The notes: generated by a model from the letters alone, not told the origin. 17,440 nt of DNA from Cardiobacterium sp963553325 (GCA_963553325.1 CAUVOF010000044.1:1-17440); one strand, 5' to 3'; numbered from the stretch's first letter, positions 1-7,678 are shown. Made by a program: numbers and translations.

Positions 1-39
1 TTCTTTCAGCCAGCGCTGACTTGTTTTGCTGCGTGCCAT
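1..39 (-). CDS. rlmE: RlmE (FtsJ) 23S rRNA 2'-O-methyltransferase, N-terminal fragment
   Basis: The minus strand from the ATG at 39 reads MARSKTSQRWLKE and runs off the left edge. This matches the start of RlmE/FtsJ, where a basic serine-rich leader is followed by S-x-R-W-L-x-E. The family methylates U2552 of 23S rRNA using SAM. The gene is divergent from yhbY with only 37 bp between the start codons, the same arrangement as rlmE/yhbY in E. coli, and this supports the call despite just 13 visible codons. The catalytic domain lies outside the window. Confidence 0.8.
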   Translation of the reverse strand, partial: MARSKTSQRWLKE

Positions 40-76
40 TGTCTTACCATACGCGAAAATTCAACAGGATATAAAA

Positions 77-373
77 ATGTTAAGCAAAAACCAAATTCGT
101 TTTTTGAAAGCGCAAGCGCATCATTTGCAGCCCGTGGTATTAATCGGTGCCAATGGTGTGAGCGAAGGCGTGGATCGAGAAATTAATCGCGCATTGGATA
201 GTCATGAGTTAATCAAAATTAAATTGGGCAATATTGAAGACGATATTCAGGCAGAAATGATTGCCCATATTATGCAAACCCATCAAGCGGAATTTGTGCA
301 GAAAATTGGTCATACCGCTATTTTTTATCGGCGCAATCCGAAAGAAAACAAAATTGTTTTACCCAAAGATTGA
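77..373 (+). CDS. yhbY: YhbY family RNA-binding (CRM domain) ribosome assembly protein
   Basis: A 98-residue single-domain CRM protein, the usual length for YhbY. It has the family signature PVVLIGANGVSEGV near residue 20 (the GxxG-type RNA-binding loop), then HELIKIKL, and ends IFYRRNPKENKIVLP like E. coli YhbY. The family binds pre-50S particles and assists ribosome assembly in the cytoplasm. I chose the ATG at 77 because it follows an AGGAT ribosome site and gives the family's normal N-terminus (MLSKNQIRFLKAQAH); an in-frame TTG at 26 would add residues that do not belong to the family. It is divergent from rlmE and ends just before a hairpin terminator. Its codon use is clearly AT-richer than that of the ccm genes or hrpA. 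Confidence 0.93.
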   Translation: MLSKNQIRFLKAQAHHLQPVVLIGANGVSEGVDREINRALDSHELIKIKLGNIEDDIQAEMIAHIMQTHQAEFVQKIGHTAIFYRRNPKENKIVLPKD

Positions 374-386
374 AATTTACAATAAG

Positions 387-412
387 AAAAAGGCGGGAAA
401 TCCCGCCTTTTT
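387..412. terminator. Bidirectional rho-independent terminator
   Basis: A perfect stem GGCGGGA/TCCCGCC at 392-398 and 401-407 is flanked by an A-run on the left and a T-run on the right, so it can stop transcription both ways. It sits 13 bp after the yhbY stop and 18 bp before the stop of the convergent lipoprotein gene, and so serves both. Confidence 0.88.
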
Positions 413-430
413 CTATGCGTATCGAAGCAA

Positions 431-1606
431 TTAACGCTGACCACCAAAACCACCAACGTAGTGGATTTCTTGACCTTTGGTATCTTGGCCACTCAAGCCA
501 TAAACACCACCAATTTCTTCGGCTGCAGGACCGTAGAAGCGACCTTTCATTTCACCAGAAAGACCATTGGCTGCTTTCATCGTGCCTTTGAAATCGGTAG
601 AGTCTGATGCCCAAGTCGCGGCGCCACTCAAGTTAAGGTCAGGACGATCTTCAATGACGTGTCCATAAGCACCGAATTCGTGCAGCACAGAGGTGTCAGT
701 CGTTTCGTAGCTCAGGTTACGCGCAGCAAAGTCGGCATGGATTTTGTTGTGCGCGGTAACTTGTGCCGAGTTGTAGTAGGCGTGGGTGATGCCTTTATAG
801 TCAGCAGATTCTGCGGTTGGCATTTCGCTAACTTTGGTCGGGCGACCAATGCTTTGGTAACCCAAAATCACGTCACGACGGTTTTTCAGATAGCCACCGT
901 TAGCACCACCGAAGAAATTACCGAAAGTTTGGTAGCTCCAACCCGCGGCAGAAGGGTTACGGAAGTAGGAAGACAGGTATTGTTGTTTGTTCTGAATCAG
1001 CGTCGGGTTGGCAAACAACAGCACTTCGTTGAATTCACGACCAATAGAACCACCGAAATCTTGCAATTCTCCATTGACGCGCTTGCGGGTAATTTTGCTG
1101 ATACCAGCATCTTTCGGGATATTGGCATTACCATCAATGGTACCGGTCGCAACAACCATATGGAAGGTACCGTTAATGTCCTGCATCATGACCGGATCAA
1201 GACCACTCTCATCTTTTTCGTCTTTATTTTTGGGCAAAGCACTACATTTGCTTTTCGCACAAATTTCACTGACGATACCCGGCTGGTCATAGCCCAAACG
1301 GTCGGTATTGTCGATTTTACCGTTGCCGTTGTTATCGACAGAAACAACCGTCGGGCTTAATTGCTGACCAATGCCTTCCTGGCCATCGGTCAGGAATTTG
1401 CTCATCGCAGGATCGTTTCTATCAATTACCTTCGGTGGCGTGCCTTGTTGTTTTTCCCGCTCTTTATCAGCATCTGAACCTTTCGGTGGGGTAAGGAAGC
1501 CAATGTGGTTGTCATGACCAACGATGGTGTCGCCACCACAGGCACTAAGCAAGGCAATGCTGAGTACGGACAGCATCCATTGCGGCTTTATCATTTTCCG
1601 TTGCAT
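431..1606 (-). CDS. Surface lipoprotein with TbpB-like C-terminal beta-barrel (probable Slam substrate)
   Basis: A 391-residue lipoprotein precursor. A basic N-terminus and hydrophobic segment lead to the lipobox LLSAC (Cys about 23), followed by GGD. Residues about 91-102 read DNNGNGKIDNTD, a match to an EF-hand/dockerin-type calcium loop. A close Cys pair (CAKSKC) follows near 115-121 and could form a disulfide. The C-terminal half has the pattern of TbpB-like barrels: SYQTFGNFFGG, the MPTAESADYKG strand, HADFAARNLSYETTDT, then GRFYGPAAEEIGGVYGL. The family's FYGPxAEExGG motif marks the last barrel strands. Proteins of this class are lipidated and flipped to the cell surface by Slam, often to bind host iron or heme carriers; the ligand here is unknown. 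I chose the ATG at 1606 over the one at 1618 because GGAGAT lies just upstream. It stands alone, convergent with yhbY. Confidence 0.8.
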   Translation of the reverse strand: MQRKMIKPQWMLSVLSIALLSACGGDTIVGHDNHIGFLTPPKGSDADKEREKQQGTPPKVIDRNDPAMSKFLTDGQEGIGQQLSPTVVSVDNNGNGKIDNTDRLGYDQPGIVSEICAKSKCSALPKNKDEKDESGLDPVMMQDINGTFHMVVATGTIDGNANIPKDAGISKITRKRVNGELQDFGGSIGREFNEVLLFANPTLIQNKQQYLSSYFRNPSAAGWSYQTFGNFFGGANGGYLKNRRDVILGYQSIGRPTKVSEMPTAESADYKGITHAYYNSAQVTAHNKIHADFAARNLSYETTDTSVLHEFGAYGHVIEDRPDLNLSGAATWASDSTDFKGTMKAANGLSGEMKGRFYGPAAEEIGGVYGLSGQDTKGQEIHYVGGFGGQR

Positions 1607-1660
1607 AGGTATCTCCATAGCAGGTTAGTTTAGGGGGATTAACTTACGTTAAGGTGAATA

Positions 1661-1688
1661 ATCATACATTATCGTAACCGAAAAGCAA
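1661..1688 (-). promoter_or_regulatory. Candidate promoter of the TbpB-like lipoprotein gene
   Basis: On the minus strand, TTGCTT (1683-1688) and TATGAT (1661-1666) are separated by 16 bp, giving a plausible sigma-70 promoter about 55 bp upstream of the start codon. The -10 box overlaps a short inverted repeat, ATAAT-N5-ATTAT at 1658-1672, whose AT-rich character loosely recalls a Fur site. The -35 match is only moderate. Confidence 0.4.
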
Positions 1689-1715
1689 GCGCTTTGCCCC
1701 AGCCGTAAGCGCTTG
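1686..1715 (-). terminator. Inverted repeat after yedI, possible terminator
   Basis: CAAGCGCTT (1686-1694) and AAGCGCTTG (1707-1715) form a 9-bp stem with a 12-base loop. It lies 14 bp beyond the yedI stop. On the minus strand it is followed by GCTTTTC, a short T-tract, so a modest intrinsic terminator is possible. Its left end overlaps the -35 region of the next gene. Confidence 0.4.
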
Positions 1716-1729
1716 AGCCAAGCGTAATT

Positions 1730-2617
1730 TTAGCGGCGTTTGTTGCGAATTTTGCTCAAAACAGCCGTTGCCGCATAAAGCGCGAACCCCACCACACTAC
1801 CGACAGCAACGGAAAGCGTCGCATCGACCCACCATGCGGCAAAACCGCCCAGTCCCTGCGTCCAATGTTGCGCGAGGTGGTGCAGGGCGCCGATGTTCTC
1901 CACCCAAAGATGTCCGCCGACGATAAACATCGCCGCCGTACCCGCTACCGACAGCGCTTTCAGCAGTTTTGGCGCAAACCACAGCAGCGCTCGCCCTGCC
2001 CATTGCAGCAAGCGATGGCGGCAGCGCGCCCAATACAAGCCGAGGTCATCCATTTTTACTATCAGCGCGACCACGCCGTAAACGGCGGCGGTGAGAATCA
2101 GCGCCACCGCAGAGAGACCGAGGATTTGCGTCAAAAGCGGCTTGCCAACGAAACTGGCGAGCGCGATGACGATAATTTCCAGCGAAAGGATGAAATCGGT
2201 GCGGATGGCGGCGCGGATTTTTTCCTGCTCAATTTGTGCCGGGTCGCGGTTGTCCGTGCCAACTGCCGCGTCTGCTTCGCCGTGGTGCAGCAGGCGGTGC
2301 AGGATTTTTTCAACGCCTTCGTAGCAAAGGTAGGCGCCGCCAATCATCAGCACCAGCGGCACGGCAGCAGGCAGAAAGGCGCTCAAGAGAAAGGCGACGG
2401 GGACGATGAGCGCTTTATTGAGCAATGAACCTTTACTCACCGCCCAAATAATCGGCAGTTCGCGGCTTGCCTGGATGCCGGTGAGCTGGTTGGCGTTGAG
2501 CGCGAGGTCATCGCCGAGTACGCCCGCCGTTTTTTTGGTGGCGATTTTGGTCATCGCCGCGACGTCATCGAGCAGCGAGGCGACGTCGTCCAGCAGCGCG
2601 AAGAATCCGCCCGCCAT
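1730..2617 (-). CDS. yedI: DUF808 family integral membrane protein (YedI-like)
   Basis: A 295-residue inner-membrane protein that closely follows E. coli YedI (about 305 residues). The N-terminus FALLDDVASLLDDVAAMTKIATKKTAGVLGDDLALNA is the conserved DUF808 opening. It is followed by RELPIIWAVSKGSLLNK, a first hydrophobic pair near 68-98 with LMIGGAYLCYEGVEKILH, and further membrane segments toward the C-terminus, which ends in a basic KIRNKRR. The biochemical function of the family is not established. The ATG at 2617 lies 2 bp after the ybeY stop, so the two genes are translationally linked. In E. coli the gene after ybeY is ybeX/corC followed by lnt; here a different membrane protein occupies that place. 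Confidence 0.88.
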   Translation of the reverse strand: MAGGFFALLDDVASLLDDVAAMTKIATKKTAGVLGDDLALNANQLTGIQASRELPIIWAVSKGSLLNKALIVPVAFLLSAFLPAAVPLVLMIGGAYLCYEGVEKILHRLLHHGEADAAVGTDNRDPAQIEQEKIRAAIRTDFILSLEIIVIALASFVGKPLLTQILGLSAVALILTAAVYGVVALIVKMDDLGLYWARCRHRLLQWAGRALLWFAPKLLKALSVAGTAAMFIVGGHLWVENIGALHHLAQHWTQGLGGFAAWWVDATLSVAVGSVVGFALYAATAVLSKIRNKRR

Positions 2618-2619
2618 CG

Positions 2620-3105
2620 TCAGCCCTCCACCGGCGCGGGCGTTTCCGCGTAGGGGTCGGCGTAGCCGAGTTTGGCGAGGATTTCGCGTTCGGTGTTTTC
2701 CATTTTTTCTGCTTCCTCGTCTTCGATGTGGTCGTAACCGAGCAGATGCAGGAAACCGTGAATGACGATGTGCGCCCAATGCGCTTCCATCGTTTTTTTC
2801 TGCTCCTTCGCCTCGCGGTTGACGACGGCGGCGGCAATCACCACGTCGCCCAACAGGCGCGGTTCCTCCGGCAAATCCCAGTCGCAGGGGAAAGAGAGAA
2901 CGTTGGTCGGGTAATCCTTGCCACGGTATTCGCGGTTCAGCTCCTGCATTTCGTCGTTATCGACGAGGCGGATGGTCAGCTCCAGTGCTTCTTCAATGGC
3001 AAGTGTTGCGCGTGCGGTTTCCAGCCAGCGTTGCAGGCGTTTTTCACTCGGGAAACGCTCGTCGTTACCGAGTTCTTCGGTCTGATAGTCAATAGTCAGG
3101 CTCAT
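2620..3105 (-). CDS. ybeY: YbeY endoribonuclease
   Basis: A 161-residue protein with the zinc-binding signature HGFLHLLGYDH (His116, His120, His126), which identifies YbeY. The family is a single-strand-specific metal-dependent endoribonuclease needed for 16S rRNA 3'-end maturation and 70S quality control. The segment RGKDYPTNVLSFP near residues 61-73 is also diagnostic. Its start codon overlaps the phoH stop in an ATGA arrangement (4 bp), so it is co-translated with phoH, as in many bacteria. No odd features; length is normal. Confidence 0.96.
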   Translation of the reverse strand: MSLTIDYQTEELGNDERFPSEKRLQRWLETARATLAIEEALELTIRLVDNDEMQELNREYRGKDYPTNVLSFPCDWDLPEEPRLLGDVVIAAAVVNREAKEQKKTMEAHWAHIVIHGFLHLLGYDHIEDEEAEKMENTEREILAKLGYADPYAETPAPVEG

Positions 3106-4088
3106 GTTTTCGGGTTTTCATCAGGTTGTTCGGCGGCGGCGTAGGCTTCGACGATGCGTTGCACCAGCGGATGACGCACCACGTCTTGCGCGACAAAGCG
3201 GGTAAAGGAAATGCCGTCCACGCCTTCGAGGATGCGCGCGGCGTGTTTCAGGCCGCTGGTAACGCCGCGCGGTAGGTCGATTTGTGTCGCGTCGCCGGTG
3301 ATGACCGCCGTCGAGCCGAAGCCGAGGCGGGTGAGAAACATCTTCATCTGCTCCACCGTGGTGTTTTGCGCCTCATCGAGGATGATGAAGGCGTCGTTCA
3401 GGGTACGACCGCGCATGAAGGCAAGCGGCGCGATTTCGATGACGCCGCGCTCCATCAGCTTGGCGACGCGCTCGCCGCCGAGCATATCGTTCAGCGCGTC
3501 GTAGAGCGGGCGCAGATAGGGGTCAACTTTTTGTGTCATGTCGCCGGGAAGGAAGCCGAGGCGCTCGCCCGCTTCCACCGCTGGGCGCACCAGCACCAGC
3601 TTGCGTACTTTGTCTTCGGCGAGATAGGAAACGGCGGCGGCAACGGCGAGATAGGTCTTGCCCGTGCCCGCCGGGCCGATGCCGAAATTAACCGCATGCT
3701 CAAAGATGCGACGCAGATAACGGCGCTGATTCGAGCCGCGCCCGCTAATTGTGCCGCGCCGCGTTTCGATGCGGATGTCTTTGCCCTCGTCGCGCGCGGC
3801 GATTTCCCCGGCGAGCGTCGCGCCGGCATCGCGCAGGGCGAGGTGGACATCATCGGCATTCAGCACGCCGCTGCCAGTCTGCGCGTAGAGATTTTCGATG
3901 ACGAAACGCGCCTGGGCGCAGCGCCCCTCGTCGCCTTCGACCTGAAAGAGATGGCCGCGGTTGCCAATCTGCACCTGCAACTGCTCTTCAATCAGGCGCA
4001 AATGCGCATTCATCTGCCCGACCAGCTCGCCGAGGCGGGTTTGGTCTTGCGGCGCGAGCTGGAACGCGAGAACGTGTTGCTGCGCCAT
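3102..4088 (-). CDS. ybeZ: PhoH-like ATPase (YbeZ)
   Basis: A 328-residue cytoplasmic P-loop ATPase. An N-terminal region resembling a KH-like nucleic-acid-binding fold (about residues 1-110) precedes the PhoH ATPase domain, which has Walker A GPAGTGKT at 138-145, KLVLVRPAVEAGERLGFLPG near 163-182, Walker B FIILDEAQ at 234-241 and the sensor-like VITGDATQID near 262-271. YbeZ partners with YbeY in rRNA processing in well-studied species. I start it at the ATG at 4088, one base after the miaB stop; the same frame stays open further upstream, but that would overlap miaB and lacks family-like sequence. Confidence 0.93.
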   Translation of the reverse strand: MAQQHVLAFQLAPQDQTRLGELVGQMNAHLRLIEEQLQVQIGNRGHLFQVEGDEGRCAQARFVIENLYAQTGSGVLNADDVHLALRDAGATLAGEIAARDEGKDIRIETRRGTISGRGSNQRRYLRRIFEHAVNFGIGPAGTGKTYLAVAAAVSYLAEDKVRKLVLVRPAVEAGERLGFLPGDMTQKVDPYLRPLYDALNDMLGGERVAKLMERGVIEIAPLAFMRGRTLNDAFIILDEAQNTTVEQMKMFLTRLGFGSTAVITGDATQIDLPRGVTSGLKHAARILEGVDGISFTRFVAQDVVRHPLVQRIVEAYAAAEQPDENPKT

Positions 4089-4089
4089 A

Positions 4090-5460
4090 TCAGGCACCGT
4101 AGCGCTGCGGTGTGCGCTGCCCTTCCGCCTCAATCAGGCGGCCGCGCAGCGAGTTTTTGTAAGCGGCGGTAATCTGCACCTTGGCGAAGCGGCCGATGAG
4201 CGACTGCGGCGCCTGGAAATTGACGACGCGATTGTTCTCGGTGCGGCCGCAAACCTCTTTCGCGCTTTTTTTCGAGACACCATCGACCAGCACCCACTGC
4301 TCGCTGCCGACCATATCGGCAGAAATCTGCGCTGCCATCTGCAAAATACGCGCCTGCAAGCGGGCAAGCCGCGCCTTTTTCACTTCCATCGGAATGCGGT
4401 CAGGCATCGCCGCCGCCGGCGTACCGGGACGCGGGCTGTAAATAAAGCTGAACGAGGTGTCGTAGAAGACATCCTCAATCAACTGCATCGTCGCCTCAAA
4501 ATCGGCATCTTCCTCGCCGGGGAAGCCAACGATGAAATCCGAAGAAAAACTGATATTCGGGCGAATCTCGCGTAGCCGCGCCAGTTTTTCCTTGTACTCC
4601 GCCGCCTTGTGGCCGCGCTTCATCAGCGCCAGCACCTTGTCCGAGCCGCTTTGCACCGGCAAATGCAGGTGGCTGACGAGCTGCGGCACGCGGCGATAAA
4701 CCTCAATCAAATTGTCGGTGAACTCCACCGGGTGCGAAGTGGTAAAGCGCACGCGATCAATGCCATCAATGGCGGCAACGTATTCGATGAGCAGCGCCAA
4801 ATCGGCAGTGCCGCCGTCAAAGAGCGCGCCGCGATAGGCATTAACGTTCTGGCCGAGCAGGTTGATTTCGCGCACGCCTTGCGCGGCAAGCGAGGCGCAT
4901 TCGGCAATGACATCGTCAAACGGGCGGCTCACTTCCTCGCCGCGCGTGTAAGGGACAACGCAGAAGGTGCAGTACTTCGAGCAGCCTTCCATCACGGAAA
5001 CAAACGCGGTTGGCCCTTCGGCGCGCGGTTCCGGCAGGTGGTCAAACTTTTCGATTTCCGGGAAAGAGACATCGACCACGCCGTCGCGTTTTTCCTGCGC
5101 CTCGCTGATGAGATTGGGCAGGCGGTGCAGCGTCTGCGGCCCGAACACCACATCGACCGCCGGCGCGCGGCGGCGCAGCTCCTCGCCTTCCTGCGAGGCA
5201 ACACAGCCACCGACGGCGATGATCACATGCGGTTTCGCGTCCTTGAGCGGCTTCCAGCGGCCAATTTGTGAGAACACCTTTTCCTGCGCCTTCTCGCGGA
5301 TAGAACAGGTGTTGAGCAGCAAAATATCGGCTTCCTCCGGCGTATCGACCGGGGTAATGCCATGCGAAACCTTGAGCACGGCGAGCATTTTCGACGAATC
5401 GTATTCGTTCATTTGGCAGCCGTAGGTTTCGATATAAACGTGTTTTAGCAGTTGCGTCAT
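4090..5460 (-). CDS. miaB: tRNA-2-methylthio-N6-dimethylallyladenosine synthase MiaB
   Basis: A 456-residue radical-SAM methylthiotransferase that converts i6A37 to ms2i6A37 in tRNAs reading UNN codons. The N-terminal MTTase domain carries the three auxiliary-cluster cysteines in YIETYGCQMN (Cys15), NTCSIREKA (Cys52) and VGGCVASQEG (Cys86). The radical-SAM motif is CSKYCTFC (Cys160, 164, 167) followed by VVPYTRGEE. A C-terminal TRAM domain (about residues 380-450) ends the protein. It is the first gene of the miaB-ybeZ-ybeY-yedI operon. No strong Shine-Dalgarno is visible before the ATG, but the MTQLLKHVYIETYGCQMN start is typical for the family. Confidence 0.97.
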   Translation of the reverse strand: MTQLLKHVYIETYGCQMNEYDSSKMLAVLKVSHGITPVDTPEEADILLLNTCSIREKAQEKVFSQIGRWKPLKDAKPHVIIAVGGCVASQEGEELRRRAPAVDVVFGPQTLHRLPNLISEAQEKRDGVVDVSFPEIEKFDHLPEPRAEGPTAFVSVMEGCSKYCTFCVVPYTRGEEVSRPFDDVIAECASLAAQGVREINLLGQNVNAYRGALFDGGTADLALLIEYVAAIDGIDRVRFTTSHPVEFTDNLIEVYRRVPQLVSHLHLPVQSGSDKVLALMKRGHKAAEYKEKLARLREIRPNISFSSDFIVGFPGEEDADFEATMQLIEDVFYDTSFSFIYSPRPGTPAAAMPDRIPMEVKKARLARLQARILQMAAQISADMVGSEQWVLVDGVSKKSAKEVCGRTENNRVVNFQAPQSLIGRFAKVQITAAYKNSLRGRLIEAEGQRTPQRYGA

Positions 5461-5489
5461 GTTGATATAGGAATGAAAAAACGGCGCGC

Positions 5490-5495
5490 ATTATA
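5490..5495 (-). promoter_or_regulatory. Candidate -10 box of the miaB operon
   Basis: The minus strand reads TATAATGCGCGCC about 30 bp upstream of miaB: a consensus -10 followed by a GC-rich discriminator. No good -35 hexamer is visible at 16-18 bp. The identical 13-base string precedes the ccm cluster at 9931-9943. Confidence 0.5.
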
Positions 5496-5550
5496 GCCGC
5501 ATCAAACGAGCAATCGGTATGGGTCGCAACCGCGAGCGGTAAAAAAGCCG

Positions 5551-6021
5551 TTACAGCGGCAACTCGGTCGTGTCCTTGACCGTTTTCAGCACTACCTCCG
5601 ATTTGATATTTTTCACACCAACATCCTTGTTGAAATATTTGGTTTTAATCTGGTGAAACTCATCTAAATCGGCAACGCGCAATTTGACAATAAAATCATA
5701 ATCGCCCGCCATTAAATGGCATTCGAGAATATTGGGGATAAGCTTCATTTCAAAGATGAAGCGCTCTCTCTTCTGCATATCTTCTTCAGAAAAAGAGCCA
5801 AAAATATAGGCGACAAGCTGACAGCCAATTTTCTGTGGATTGAGGATAGCAACATAGCGGTCGATAACCTCATTTTCTTCGAGAACATTGACACGGCGCA
5901 GACAGGCAGAATTAGAAAGTCCAATTTCCTGTGCCAGTTCATTATTGTGCAGGCGACCGCTTTTTTGCAGGGCGCGCAGAATCCTTGTGTTGATATTATC
6001 CAGCAGTTTGTCTTTCGGCAT
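5551..6021 (-). CDS. Lrp/AsnC family transcriptional regulator
   Basis: A 156-residue Lrp/AsnC-type regulator. The N-terminal winged helix-turn-helix covers about residues 5-60 (DNINTRILRALQKSGRLHNN, then the recognition segment EIGLSNSACLRRVNVLEE). It is followed by IDRYVAILNPQKIG and a C-terminal RAM effector domain (about 70-145) containing HLMAGDYDFIVKLRVADLDEF. Such proteins form dimers to octamers that bind amino acids. The ATG at 6021 has AAGGAG 8 bp upstream; the open frame reaching further upstream overlaps the transporter and is not family-like. It lies 70 bp after the transporter as the last gene of the arc operon. Control of that operon by ornithine, arginine or another amino acid is an inference from position. 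Confidence 0.93.
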   Translation of the reverse strand: MPKDKLLDNINTRILRALQKSGRLHNNELAQEIGLSNSACLRRVNVLEENEVIDRYVAILNPQKIGCQLVAYIFGSFSEEDMQKRERFIFEMKLIPNILECHLMAGDYDFIVKLRVADLDEFHQIKTKYFNKDVGVKNIKSEVVLKTVKDTTELPL

Positions 6022-6057
6022 AAATAACTCCTTTTTGTCGAAAGGCGGAATGGTTAA

Positions 6058-6080
6058 AGGCTGCCGACTAGCGGCAGCCT
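6058..6080 (-). terminator. Stem-loop between the transporter and lrp genes
   Basis: A perfect 9-bp stem AGGCTGCCG/CGGCAGCCT (6058-6066 and 6072-6080) with a 5-base loop starts 11 bp after the transporter stop. On the minus strand it is followed by only TTTAA, so it is at best a weak or partial terminator. It would lower but not abolish readthrough into the regulator gene. Confidence 0.5.
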
Positions 6081-6091
6081 GGTGGGCTAGA

Positions 6092-7615
6092 TTAGCGACT
6101 ATAGAGAGAAACCTGAATGACCAATAACGTCGCCCCAATAGCTAGTAGCGCACCTATCATCGGCATGACAAATTTCACCCATTTATTGAAAGGAATATTC
6201 AGCATTTGCAGGGTAACCAATACCAGTCCCGTTGGTGCGAGGAAGAGCATGGCATATTGCCCCCAGTTATAAGCCGATACCACGATAAAGCGCGGGATAC
6301 CGACCGCATCGGCGAGTGGCGCCATGATTGGCATGGCAAGTACCGCCAGCCCTGAAGAGGAAGGCACAACCAAACCGAGGAAGATGAAGACAACCAATTG
6401 GCCAAGAATAAACAGACTAGGCGGCATTCCGCTCACCAATTGCGAGGTGTAATGCAGAATGGTGTCCGAAATCATGCCTTCTTCCAATACAAGGTTTACA
6501 CCGCGCGCCATGCCGATAATGAGCGACACAGCAACCAATTCAGATGCACCATGCGTAAAAGAATTAACAATTTCTTTTTCCGTCAGGCCAGAAATAAACA
6601 TGATAATAATGGTAATGGTGAGGAAGGAAGCCGCCATCTGCGGGAACCACCAGCCACCCGCCATAACACCCCAAACCATAATCGGGAAGGCAATACAGAA
6701 TAGCGTCAGAATAATTTTTCGCCGCCAGGTGAATTCAACCACGGTATTGGGGTCAAATCCTTTCATGTATTGCTCGATAAAACTCTCCCGCTCGGCGTAA
6801 GTGTAAGAGAATTCAGGATTCGCTTTGACTTTCTTGCCATACCAATAGAGATAATAGATAACACAAGCTGCGCCCAAGACTAATCCGATAAAGCGGAATC
6901 CCATGCCGTGGGTAAAGGGAATGCCGGCGGCGTTTGAGGCGATAACGACGGAAAACGGGTTAATGGTTGAGAATGCCGTTCCCATCGATGAGGCGAGGAA
7001 TATCGCGCCAACGCAGATAATCGCGTCATAACCCAAAGCAACAAAAACCGGTACCAAAATGGGATAGAAGGCGACCGCTTCTTCTTCGATACCGCAGGTC
7101 GTGCCACCAATGACCATCAGCACGGAAACACTAAAGACAATCATAAATTCGTGGCCTTTGGTGCGCCGCGCCAATGCCATTAGGCCGGAGTTAAACGCGC
7201 CGGTACAGTTAATGACACCTATCATGCCACCAAGCACGAAGATAAAAACCATGATATCGGCAGCCTCAATCGTACCGCGTACCATGCTAATGGCGACATC
7301 GCTTACGCCTTTCGGATTTTGCTGTACCCGCTGATACGTACCCGGAATGGCAACCGGTTTTTTAATAATGCCTTCGGTGAAGGTTGCCAATTCAATTTTG
7401 ATATTTAGTTTTTCCAGGGTTTCTTCCGTAGCGGGATAAGTCACGTTTTCCTGCTGCCAGGCGTGTACCACAAAAACGTTATTGTGTTCGTCATAAGTCA
7501 GTTTGGAATAAGAACCCGACGGGACAACCCAGGTCAGTATTACTGCGATAATCAGGATGACAAACAAAATACTGAACGCGGAAGGGAAGTCAAATTTTCT
7601 TTTAACCTTTTCCAT
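6092..7615 (-). CDS. YfcC/DcuC-like family carrier, probable arginine (citrulline)/ornithine antiporter
   Basis: A 507-residue polytopic inner-membrane carrier. The first membrane helix (about 12-31, FSILFVILIIAVILTWVVPSGSY) is followed by a periplasmic loop, then IMVFIFVLGGMIGVINCTGAF, the signature GGTTCGIEEEAVAFYPILVP, SSMGTAFSTINPFSVVIASN, and later segments ending in VPSSSGLAVLAMPIMAPLAD. This is the YfcC/ArcD-like branch of the C4-dicarboxylate anaerobic carrier superfamily. AAGGAA precedes the ATG at 7615. Its place between carbamate kinase and an Lrp-type regulator, where other arc operons carry arcD, suggests exchange of arginine or citrulline for ornithine. The substrate is inferred from context; the family also includes carriers of unknown substrate. 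Confidence 0.87.
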   Translation of the reverse strand: MEKVKRKFDFPSAFSILFVILIIAVILTWVVPSGSYSKLTYDEHNNVFVVHAWQQENVTYPATEETLEKLNIKIELATFTEGIIKKPVAIPGTYQRVQQNPKGVSDVAISMVRGTIEAADIMVFIFVLGGMIGVINCTGAFNSGLMALARRTKGHEFMIVFSVSVLMVIGGTTCGIEEEAVAFYPILVPVFVALGYDAIICVGAIFLASSMGTAFSTINPFSVVIASNAAGIPFTHGMGFRFIGLVLGAACVIYYLYWYGKKVKANPEFSYTYAERESFIEQYMKGFDPNTVVEFTWRRKIILTLFCIAFPIMVWGVMAGGWWFPQMAASFLTITIIIMFISGLTEKEIVNSFTHGASELVAVSLIIGMARGVNLVLEEGMISDTILHYTSQLVSGMPPSLFILGQLVVFIFLGLVVPSSSGLAVLAMPIMAPLADAVGIPRFIVVSAYNWGQYAMLFLAPTGLVLVTLQMLNIPFNKWVKFVMPMIGALLAIGATLLVIQVSLYSR

Positions 7616-7642
7616 AAATAATTCCTTGATTGCATTTTGTTC

Positions 7643-7669
7643 AAGGCGGGCAATTTTATCGCCCGCCTT
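7643..7669 (-). other. Intercistronic stem-loop between arcC and the transporter gene
   Basis: A perfect 9-bp inverted repeat AAGGCGGGC/GCCCGCCTT with a 9-base loop fills much of the 63-bp gap. On the minus strand it is not followed by a T-run, so it is not a standard terminator. A role in mRNA processing or 3' protection of the arcBC message is possible. Confidence 0.5.
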
Positions 7670-7678
7670 TGCCGTTGT

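Noticed and set aside
659..1360. 233-codon plus-strand frame within the first lipoprotein gene
   Set aside because: Antisense shadow of a gene with signal peptide, lipobox and barrel motifs; no start signals or recognisable domain.
1655..1674. Fur box upstream of the first lipoprotein gene
   Set aside because: ATAAT-N5-ATTAT has the right flavour but the half-site spacing is 2 bp short and only about half of the 19-bp consensus matches; kept only as a note under the promoter.
5525..5550. Intrinsic terminator after the lrp gene
   Set aside because: A short stem ACCGC/GCGGT exists, but on the minus strand the T-run precedes rather than follows it.
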